This document shows positions 1 through 5,412 of a stretch of DNA of 9,121 bases, piece after piece. Position 1 is the first letter of the stretch. Each line of letters opens with the position of its first letter. The position numbers were made by a program, and so were the translations under genes. A model generated the notes under the pieces. The model was not told the origin of the DNA. It was given only the letters and a program-made list of their open reading frames with translations, and ran no database searches. Location: the NCBI GenBank assembly GCA_937973575.1, contig CALJKH010000163.1, positions 1 through 9,121 of the forward strand. The letters run 5' to 3'. The DNA comes from an uncultured Solirubrobacterales bacterium. GTDB taxonomy: Bacteria > Actinomycetota > Thermoleophilia > Solirubrobacterales > Solirubrobacteraceae.

Positions 1-651
1 CATCAGATTTGGCGGACTGTCTACCCCAACAGCGGAATCACCAAGCCCGGACAGGTTGACGCAGGCTCTGGCACAACGCCAACCCTTCTCCCCGGCAACT
101 TGGTAGCTATCACCGACAACGCCAACCCAATGAATGTTGTGGTCTACAACTCTGTGACCGGTGCTCAGACATGCAAGGTCCCAGTGTTCAGCAAGGGCGC
201 AAGCGCGACTGAGAACTCTCTAATCGGCTGGGGTACCACAGCGAAGTCCAGCCTGATCGTCGAGAACAATTACGGCTACGTCAATCCCTATTACGTGGGC
301 GGCGGCAGCACGACGAAGCCTGGTGTTACCAAGATTGATGTGACCAACAAGGGCAAGACCTGCAAGGTCGGCTGGAAGAACACGACCCTGTCCGCACCGA
401 CGGTGGTTCCGAAGCTGAGCCTCGGCAACGGGCTGCTTTACATGTACACAAAGTCGAAGACCACAAACCACAGTGATGCTTGGTTCTGGACTGCGGTTGA
501 CGCTTCAACTGGCAAGCAAGTGTGGAGCAAGTTCGCAGGCTCAGGCGTAATGCACTTCAACAACAACTACGCCGCAATTCATATTGGCCCCGACCACGCC
601 CTCTACATGGGCTTGCTCGGTGGGCTTGCGCGTCTCGCTGACGGTTCCTAG
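1..651 (+). CDS. C-terminal part of a PQQ-like beta-propeller protein (5' end outside window)
   Basis: The frame is open from the first base and ends at TAG 649-651, giving 216 visible residues. Seen: Gly/Asn/Thr-rich blade-like segments with repeated small motifs. TCKV occurs twice (Cys at visible residues 58 and 121), followed by VDASTGKQVWSK, the typical 'D..TGK..W' turn of PQQ-type propeller blades. The stretch GSGTTPTLLPGNLVAITDN near the start and LYMGLLGGLARLADGS at the end resemble actinobacterial exported propeller proteins I recall only loosely. I see no catalytic residues and cannot name a substrate. The protein is probably extracytoplasmic, but its N-terminus and any signal peptide lie upstream of the window. 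Its stop is one base before the presumed start of the ubiquitin gene, so the two are probably co-transcribed and translationally coupled. The fold call is moderately sure; the function is unknown. Confidence 0.72.
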   Translation, partial: HQIWRTVYPNSGITKPGQVDAGSGTTPTLLPGNLVAITDNANPMNVVVYNSVTGAQTCKVPVFSKGASATENSLIGWGTTAKSSLIVENNYGYVNPYYVGGGSTTKPGVTKIDVTNKGKTCKVGWKNTTLSAPTVVPKLSLGNGLLYMYTKSKTTNHSDAWFWTAVDASTGKQVWSKFAGSGVMHFNNNYAAIHIGPDHALYMGLLGGLARLADGS

Positions 652-655
652 CTTG
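649..655 (+). other. Stop-start junction TAG-C-TTG coupling two genes
   Basis: The propeller gene stops at TAG 649-651 and a TTG in the +1 frame follows at 653-655. No Shine-Dalgarno-like sequence lies within 15 bases upstream, so initiation by a terminating ribosome is the simplest reading. The TTG choice rests on the protein: starting here gives an ideal signal peptide beginning M-R-R. Other in-frame starts are TTG 584, GTG 620 and TTG 626. They also lack a ribosome binding site and would add 9 to 23 residues before the RR. Confidence 0.5.
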
Positions 656-1276
656 CGGCGCTCGTTCACTGTGCTGCTCCTTGCCGGAGCGCTTCTCGTT
701 GCCTTGCCAGCCTCGGCAATGGCAATGCAGGTATTGGTCAAGCTTCCAGCCGGAAACACGATCACCCTTGACGTCGAGCCGAGCGACACGATCGAGAACG
801 TGAAGACGAAGATTCAAGACAAGGAAGGAATTCCGCCCGACCAGCAGCGGCTCCTATTTGCTGGCAAGCAGTTGGAGGACGGCCGCACCCTCAGTGACTA
901 CAACATCCAGAAGGAGTCGACTCTGCACCTCGTCCTGAGGCTTAGCTCCTACCTCCCAGTCCGTTTCGGCCCTCCGCCGATCGTGACACGAGTTAAGGCT
1001 AGGGAAGCAAAATGGACCATCAGCCTCACCACTGATACTGGGGGTGACCCGCGCTCGGGCGCAGCCGCCTTGACAGTGCAAATATCCACTGCTGGCACAA
1101 CTCCGTCAGACGAGGAACCAATCCCAACGGTTGCTTCATACGCGAACGGAATTGCCGGCTACTCGACGAGCGTTACTTGGAAGTCCAAGCTTCAGCCTCG
1201 CTGGCTTCGCGTTGGCGACAAGGTAGGTAAGTGGACTACTTGGCAGGCGATCCTGCCAGCGCCAGTAGCTCCCTAG
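653..1276 (+). CDS. Exported ubiquitin-domain protein with C-terminal beta-sandwich-like extension
   Basis: The product is 207 residues. Residues 1-24 form a Sec signal peptide: M-R-R, a Leu/Ala/Val core, then LPASAMA with an AMA cleavage box. Residue 25 is Met1 of a ubiquitin domain (codon at 725). Aligned by hand to human ubiquitin from memory, 64 of the first 73 residues are identical. The differences are I3V, F4L, T7L, L8P, T9A, K11N, E16D, A28T and I44L. Lysines 6, 27, 29, 33, 48 and 63 are kept, as are H68 and V70. After LVLRL the R-G-G tail is replaced by S-S-Y, so there is no diglycine for activation. Residues 100-207 are strand-rich and end in RWLRVGDKVGKWTTWQA, like the last strands of FN3/Ig-like modules in secreted actinobacterial proteins. 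Codon use is not obviously different from neighbours. Bacteroides fragilis is a known precedent for an exported bacterial ubiquitin lacking the diglycine. Function is unknown; an extracellular decoy or effector towards eukaryotes is inference. Confidence 0.9.
   Translation: MRRSFTVLLLAGALLVALPASAMAMQVLVKLPAGNTITLDVEPSDTIENVKTKIQDKEGIPPDQQRLLFAGKQLEDGRTLSDYNIQKESTLHLVLRLSSYLPVRFGPPPIVTRVKAREAKWTISLTTDTGGDPRSGAAALTVQISTAGTTPSDEEPIPTVASYANGIAGYSTSVTWKSKLQPRWLRVGDKVGKWTTWQAILPAPVAP
1273..1276. other. CTAG palindrome used as stop codon on both strands
   Basis: The ubiquitin-protein gene ends at TAG 1274-1276 and the convergent DUF1295 gene ends at TAG on the minus strand (1275-1273). The two stops share the palindrome CTAG. 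No bases are left between the genes, so any terminator for either transcript must lie inside the opposing coding sequence. I see no hairpin with a T-tract here. Confidence 0.9.
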
Positions 1277-2052
1277 TCCTTCTTAGGGAACCAGGGAATA
1301 AAGCCACTCGTTCGGGCGACGTACTCGTCGTACCCGGGACGGGACTTCTTCATCCCCTTTTCCAAGAGTGCCTTGCCGCTGACCCGCACAAGCATGAAGG
1401 TGATCAGTGCTGGGCCGACCAACGCCCACCAAGCGCCAACTGAGCAGCCGACGAGCCCAAGCCCCCACCAGACGAGGCTGTCGCCGTAGTAGTTGGGGTG
1501 GCGGGTGTACTTCCAAAGGCCGCGGTCCATCACTTGACCCTTGCTTGACGGGTCAGCTTTGAACTTCTCAAGCTGCCAGTCGCCGACAGTCTCAAAGAAC
1601 AGGCCCTTGCCCCAGGTCAGGATGCCAAGCACGACAAGCCACACGGTGTAGCTGGAGTCGTAGGTGATCGCGGCGAGCATCGGCAGCGCCACGATCCACA
1701 TGATCACGCCCTGCAGCCAGAAGACCACGAACAGACTCCTCACCGGCCAGGAGTCACCGGCCTTCTCACGCATACGCGTGTAACGAACATCCTCGCCCTT
1801 GCCGATGTTGCGCCGGCCAAGGTGGATTGTCAGGCGGAGACCCCAGATCGTGACCATCGCTAGCGCCGCGTCTTGGGCAAACCCGTGGAGGCCGGTCAGA
1901 AAGGCGGCCGTCCAACCGAGCACTACAAAGCCAGCGCCCCACCAGATGTCGACGATTGATGAATCTTCAAGAGCAAGGCTGACTGCCCACAGGCCAGTCA
2001 TCACTACGAGGCTTGCGCCTAAGCAGAAGAGGATCGAAAGTGCGGCGGTCAC
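1273..2052 (-). CDS. DUF1295 membrane protein (steroid 5-alpha-reductase-like)
   Basis: The product is 259 residues, near the usual length of DUF1295 proteins, with several hydrophobic segments (about 3-28, 36-55, 60-76, 103-128, 136-152, 190-222). The diagnostic motif is RHPNYYG at 184-190, inside LWKYTRHPNYYGDSLVWWG. This is the C-terminal signature shared by DUF1295, steroid 5-alpha reductases and related membrane reductases or methyltransferases. The N-terminal DSSIVDIWWG is also typical. The family is thought to act on lipid-like substrates at the membrane; the reaction here cannot be told. The start is GTG at 2052-2050, overlapping the TGA of the upstream acyltransferase gene (GTGA). 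That implies translational coupling and a shared role in membrane lipid metabolism. The end overlaps the convergent ubiquitin gene by four bases. Confidence 0.88.
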   Translation of the reverse strand: MTAALSILFCLGASLVVMTGLWAVSLALEDSSIVDIWWGAGFVVLGWTAAFLTGLHGFAQDAALAMVTIWGLRLTIHLGRRNIGKGEDVRYTRMREKAGDSWPVRSLFVVFWLQGVIMWIVALPMLAAITYDSSYTVWLVVLGILTWGKGLFFETVGDWQLEKFKADPSSKGQVMDRGLWKYTRHPNYYGDSLVWWGLGLVGCSVGAWWALVGPALITFMLVRVSGKALLEKGMKKSRPGYDEYVARTSGFIPWFPKKD

Positions 2053-3131
2053 GCCGTCACCGTGGACGGCACAACGAACTGCGGCACTGGCACGCCTGAG
2101 GCGATCGCCTTGATGCCAGCGTCAACCCAGTCGTCAACTGCCAGCCAGGTTGTGTCAAGCCACTCAGCTGCAGCCTCACCATTGCCAACCTGCGCCCGGG
2201 CGACGCGAATGATCTGGATGACCGTTCTGCGCCCGTTCAAGCCACCGCTCAGCGCGTCTTGGATTCCGCGGATCCCTTCAAGACCAACGTGAAGAAAGAG
2301 CACTAGGTCAACATCCGGCGCAGCGTCAAGCAGGGCGAGCAAGCCACCATGGCGTGGTGGCAGGCAGTGCTTGAGGTTCTTAAACCGTTCTGCTCGCTCT
2401 GGGCGGTTGCGGGCGATTGCCTTGAGCGCCTTGAGGCGACGCTTCTCTGACACGCGCGTTCCCTCCGGGTAGATGAGCGCCCCATCCTTCCGGCCCATGT
2501 CAGAAGCGAGGCGGCGAATTGCCTCAATCTCCTTCGGGTCGCCTGAGTCACGGTCGAGGAAGTGGTTCCAAAGGCGCTTACCGCAGACATCAAAGACTGG
2601 GTCGCCAAGGAGTTCCTTCTTGATCACGTAGCGAAGGTCAATCCCAAGCGGTCCGCTGATCGCAATCGCAGAGAGCACATTGTCGACGATGCTCGAGTGA
2701 CGGATTACCTCGATGTACGGGCCAGGCTCAGCCTGCTCTTGACCGTGGACCTCGATGTTGAGACGGAAAAGGAACTTGGCCGCGCCCATCATGAATCCGG
2801 CCCAATTCTGTTGTGCCCAGAAGGCAGTGCGCTGAAGGTGAAGTTGGTTACGACCCCCAAGGCTGGTGAACCAGGTGATCGTCAGGAAGGTCAGGCCGAC
2901 GATGTCAGCGATGAGGTATGCCCAGCCAAACATCAAGCTGCGCAGGTAAGCGGATGGGCGGCGCTTGACTATTCCAATCCAAGCATCGATCGCTATCGCA
3001 CCCAAAGCAAGCGGGACGATCAGGCCTGTAACGACGAACGCGAGCACGATGATCATCGGCACGGTTTTGAGGCGACGCTTGATTGCGGCGCTGCGAGGTT
3101 CTACCTGAGCCGGTGCAACATTCGATGGCAT
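2049..3131 (-). CDS. PlsC-type lysophospholipid / 1-acylglycerol-3-phosphate acyltransferase
   Basis: The product is 360 residues. Likely role: transfer of an acyl chain to a lysophospholipid or lysophosphatidic acid at the inner face of the membrane. Seen: hydrophobic N-terminal segments at about 24-52 and 66-90. Then come the acyltransferase blocks in order: RHSSIVDN (HX4D catalytic pair, H145 and D150), KKELLGDP at 171-178 (block II), YPEGTR at 221-226 (block III, glycerol-phosphate binding) and VDLVLFLHVG (block IV region). It is longer than minimal PlsC proteins because of the N-terminal membrane region and a C-terminal tail of about 70 residues ending PVPQFVVPSTVTA. The ATG at 3131-3129 has no strong ribosome binding site. 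The gene is divergent from the peroxiredoxin gene and first in a two-gene unit with DUF1295. The exact acceptor is not determinable. Confidence 0.88.
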   Translation of the reverse strand: MPSNVAPAQVEPRSAAIKRRLKTVPMIIVLAFVVTGLIVPLALGAIAIDAWIGIVKRRPSAYLRSLMFGWAYLIADIVGLTFLTITWFTSLGGRNQLHLQRTAFWAQQNWAGFMMGAAKFLFRLNIEVHGQEQAEPGPYIEVIRHSSIVDNVLSAIAISGPLGIDLRYVIKKELLGDPVFDVCGKRLWNHFLDRDSGDPKEIEAIRRLASDMGRKDGALIYPEGTRVSEKRRLKALKAIARNRPERAERFKNLKHCLPPRHGGLLALLDAAPDVDLVLFLHVGLEGIRGIQDALSGGLNGRRTVIQIIRVARAQVGNGEAAAEWLDTTWLAVDDWVDAGIKAIASGVPVPQFVVPSTVTA

Positions 3132-3237
3132 AGCTCAATACTCGCAGGCTGGGTCGGCGTTGGCGTGCCGATTTTCCGCAAGGTCTGGCTCGGCATCTGC
3201 GATCATCGCCGTACAGCCAACTTCAGGAGGAGCAGAC
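3132..3237. promoter_or_regulatory. Divergent intergenic region between plsC-like and peroxiredoxin genes
   Basis: These 106 bases separate two divergently transcribed genes, so promoters in both directions are expected. I see no convincing -35/-10 pair on either strand and no clear operator palindrome. The only strong element is the peroxiredoxin ribosome binding site at the right end. The call rests on gene arrangement alone. Confidence 0.4.
3225..3230 (+). promoter_or_regulatory. Strong ribosome binding site AGGAGG that fixes the peroxiredoxin start
   Basis: AGGAGG lies seven bases before ATG 3238. This decides the start against the longer reading from TTG 3160, whose extra 26 residues have no homology-like character and no ribosome binding site. 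Confidence 0.88.
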
Positions 3238-3693
3238 ATGGCAAAGGGCCCACAGATTGGTGACGCAGCACCCGACTTTGAACTTGATGGAACGAAGGGG
3301 CAATTCAAGCTCGCCGAGCAGCGTGGCAAGCGAGTCGTCCTGCTCTTCTACCCAGGCGACAACACGCCTGTTTGCACCAAGCAGTTCTGCTCTTACAGGG
3401 ATAACTCAGCCGGCATGGACGCGCTTGACGCAGTTGTCGTTGGGATCAGCCCACAAGGCATTGACAGCCACAACGGTTTCGTTGAGAAGCACAACCTCAA
3501 CGTTCCGCTCCTTGCCGATGTCGGCAAGAGGGTTGCTGCCGCCTACGGCATGACAGGCGCGCTTGGCGCCAAGCGTGGCGTCGTGATCATCGACGGCGAA
3601 GGAGTTGTCCGCTACCGCCACGACCACCGCCTTGGCCTCGACTTCCAAACAGTTGAAGAGCTGACTCAAGCGCTCGCCAGCGTCCCCGCTTGA
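3238..3693 (+). CDS. PrxQ/BCP-type thiol peroxidase (peroxiredoxin)
   Basis: The product is 151 residues, normal for the AhpC/TSA superfamily PrxQ/BCP group. It reduces H2O2 or organic hydroperoxides in the cytoplasm with electrons from thioredoxin or a similar donor. Seen: the N-terminal G-x-x-A-P-D-F of the fold (residues 8-14) and VVLLFYPGDNTPVCTKQFC. In the latter, T43 and C46 match the PxxxTxxC active site and C46 is the peroxidatic cysteine. C51, five residues on, is the expected intrahelical resolving cysteine of the atypical two-Cys PrxQ type. GAKRGVVIIDGEGVVRYRH is the usual 'R-x-(T/V)-x-(V/L)-I' segment with the C-terminal strand. No signal peptide. It is first in a row with the GH1 and heliorhodopsin genes. 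Confidence 0.93.
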   Translation: MAKGPQIGDAAPDFELDGTKGQFKLAEQRGKRVVLLFYPGDNTPVCTKQFCSYRDNSAGMDALDAVVVGISPQGIDSHNGFVEKHNLNVPLLADVGKRVAAAYGMTGALGAKRGVVIIDGEGVVRYRHDHRLGLDFQTVEELTQALASVPA

Positions 3694-3697
3694 CCTT

Positions 3698-3726
3698 TTG
3701 CGTTATTGCCGGCTAGGGCGTAAGGT
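3698..3726 (+). promoter_or_regulatory. Possible promoter for the GH1 gene
   Basis: TTGCGT at 3698-3703 and TAAGGT at 3721-3726 are separated by 17 bases. The -10 fits the actinobacterial TANNNT form, but the -35 matches the consensus at only three positions. Transcription would start at about 3732-3734, almost at the ribosome binding site GGAGAG (3734-3739), which is tight. Read-through from the peroxiredoxin gene, 51 bases upstream, is an equally good explanation. Confidence 0.25.
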
Positions 3727-3733
3727 CCGACAC

Positions 3734-3739
3734 GGAGAG
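3734..3739 (+). promoter_or_regulatory. Ribosome binding site GGAGAG for the GH1 gene
   Basis: GGAGAG lies five bases before ATG 3745. It favours ATG 3745 over the in-frame TTG 3742 just before it. Confidence 0.7.
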
Positions 3740-3744
3740 ATTTG

Positions 3745-5397
3745 ATGAAGCGGGTTCACCTCATTGCTGCTGCATGCGCCATGGTCGCGGCTCTAGCCCT
3801 GCCCGCTAGCGCGCTTGCTGGCGCCTCAGCTCCCGAGGCATTCCCGAAGGGGTTCATTTGGGGCGTTGCAAGTGCTGGCTTCCAGACTGAAATGGGTGGT
3901 GGTTCTGAGAACTCGGACACCAACACCGACTGGTGGGCTTGGACTCACGACGCTGCCAACATCGCGGCTAAGCGTGTCAGCGGCGACCAGCCTGAGAACG
4001 GCCCTGGTGGCTGGAAGACGAACTTCGCTGCTGACATTGCGAACGCCAAGTCGCTCGGGATGAAGAGCTGGCGGATGGGGATTGAGTGGTCAAGGATCTT
4101 CCCTTCCAGCACTAGCTCGGTGAAGATCGGTAGCACTGTCTCCACCTCAAACTTGAAGGCTCTCGACAAGCTGGCCAACAAGGCTGCCGTAACGAAGTAC
4201 CGGGCGATCATCACCGCGGCCCGCGCGGCTGGGATGAACCCGTTCGTCACCCTCAACCACTTCACCCTCCCGCTCTGGGCGCATGACCCAATCCAAGCCC
4301 GCGACGCACTGGCGAGCCGCCGTCCTGACGACCCGATCCCAGCAAGCCTGACGAAGGCTGGGTGGCTGTCTTCCACCACGGTGACTGAGTTCCGCAAGTA
4401 CGCCGCCTATCTCGCTTGGAAGCTCGGGGATCTTGTGGATTGGTGGGCGCCCATAAATGAGCCGATGGTCGTTGCGGTGAACGGTTACGCCAATGTTCCA
4501 GGCGCTCTTGCTGGCAACTTCCCGCCCGGGGCCTACTGCTACCGCTGCGCTGTCAGGGTCAGTGAGAACCTTGCGCTCGCGAACGCGGTCGCCTACGACG
4601 AAGTCCATGCGAAGGACACGAAGGACGCTGACAAGGACGGTAAGAAGAGCCGGGTGGGCCTTGTCCAGAACATGGTCCACTTTGTTCCTGCGGACGCGTC
4701 TAAGAGCGCCGATCTGGCGGCGACAGTCCATGCCGACCAAATCTTCAATCGGCTTGGCTTGGACGCGTCGGTCAAGGGCATCCTTGACCACAACGCGAAC
4801 GGTGTGGTCGACTCGGGCGAACGAGATCCAAAGCTCGCCAATAAGGCTGACTTCGTGGGAGTGAACTACTACTTCCGCGGGCGAGTCAGTGGCCTTGGCT
4901 TCCCTCTGTCGAGCGCCATCCCAATCCTCGACTTCGCACCCGTGACCACCTACAACTGGGCTCTAAACCCAACAGGCCCAACCTGCCCAACCACCTGCTC
5001 AGAGTTCGGCAGTGAGATCGATACCGACGGCTTCGGCGCTGTCCTGCGCGAGGCAGCCTCCTACGGCAAGCCGCTGATCATCACCGAGAACGGGATCGCC
5101 GACTCAAACGACGACCAGCGCCCCGGTTATCTGGTCGGCCACCTGGACCAAGTCCAACATGTGGCGGCTCAAAAGCCGAACGGAGTATCAGTGCTCGGCT
5201 ATTACCAGTGGTCACTCACCGACAACTTCGAGTGGTCGGCTGGCTTCCTTCCGAAGTTCGGGCTGTACAGCTTCAACTCCTCAACGCTTACGCGGACCGC
5301 ACGCCCGAGCGCCAACATCTTCGGTGGCATTGCGAAGGCCAACTCAATCAGTGGTCAGCTGCTCGACCAGTTTCTAAACACTGACCCGACGAGCTAG
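3745..5397 (+). CDS. Secreted GH1 family beta-glucosidase/beta-glycosidase
   Basis: The product is 550 residues. It hydrolyses beta-linked glucosides or related sugars with retention, outside the membrane. Seen: a signal peptide at 1-25 (MKR, hydrophobic core, ASALA cleavage), then FPKGFIWGVASAGFQTE, the GH1 N-terminal signature. WRMGIEWSRIFP and TLNHFTLPLW follow, then WWAPINEP with acid/base E239, DFVGVNYY, ITENG with nucleophile E448, and the closing WSLTDNFEWSAGF...FGL. All key GH1 blocks are present, so it should be active. Most GH1 enzymes are cytoplasmic and about 440-480 residues; this one is exported and longer. Inside the domain are two acidic loops, DADKDG near 294-299 and DHNANGVVDSGE at 348-359. 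The second fits the 12-residue EF-hand calcium loop. The true substrate is unknown. The heliorhodopsin gene follows after 15 bases. Confidence 0.94.
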   Translation: MKRVHLIAAACAMVAALALPASALAGASAPEAFPKGFIWGVASAGFQTEMGGGSENSDTNTDWWAWTHDAANIAAKRVSGDQPENGPGGWKTNFAADIANAKSLGMKSWRMGIEWSRIFPSSTSSVKIGSTVSTSNLKALDKLANKAAVTKYRAIITAARAAGMNPFVTLNHFTLPLWAHDPIQARDALASRRPDDPIPASLTKAGWLSSTTVTEFRKYAAYLAWKLGDLVDWWAPINEPMVVAVNGYANVPGALAGNFPPGAYCYRCAVRVSENLALANAVAYDEVHAKDTKDADKDGKKSRVGLVQNMVHFVPADASKSADLAATVHADQIFNRLGLDASVKGILDHNANGVVDSGERDPKLANKADFVGVNYYFRGRVSGLGFPLSSAIPILDFAPVTTYNWALNPTGPTCPTTCSEFGSEIDTDGFGAVLREAASYGKPLIITENGIADSNDDQRPGYLVGHLDQVQHVAAQKPNGVSVLGYYQWSLTDNFEWSAGFLPKFGLYSFNSSTLTRTARPSANIFGGIAKANSISGQLLDQFLNTDPTS

Positions 5398-5400
5398 TCC

Positions 5401-5406
5401 TAAACT
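5401..5406 (+). promoter_or_regulatory. TAAACT -10-like box, possible leaderless promoter of heliorhodopsin
   Basis: TAAACT fits TANNNT and ends six bases before ATG 5413, the spacing typical of leaderless transcripts in actinobacteria. No usable ribosome binding site exists: GAAG at 5407-5410 is only two bases from the ATG. A -35 hexamer is not evident. Alternatively the gene is read from the GH1 transcript. Confidence 0.35.
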
Positions 5407-5412
5407 GAAGTT

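Noticed and set aside
641..660. Programmed +1 frameshift (TCC-TAG-C, prfB-like) fusing the propeller and ubiquitin frames
   Set aside because: The ubiquitin frame is +1 relative to the propeller, as in prfB. However, the P-site codon TCC re-pairs badly as CCT, there is no Shine-Dalgarno stimulator, and a perfect signal peptide begins right after the stop. Separate proteins explain it better.
653..1276. Eukaryotic contamination as the source of the ubiquitin sequence
   Set aside because: The frame has no introns and carries a bacterial signal peptide and a bacterial-like C-terminal module. It abuts bacterial genes on both sides with no spacer.
3160..3237. Longer N-terminus for the peroxiredoxin from TTG 3160
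   Set aside because: AGGAGG at 3225-3230 marks ATG 3238, and the extra residues are not conserved-looking.
2562..3263. 233-codon open frame on the plus strand antisense to the acyltransferase
   Set aside because: It lies opposite a gene with clear HX4D and YPEGTR motifs, has no ribosome binding site and shows no protein-like motifs; a shadow frame.
4147..4791. 214-codon open frame on the minus strand inside the GH1 gene
   Set aside because: Arg/Val-rich shadow of a gene with complete GH1 signatures.
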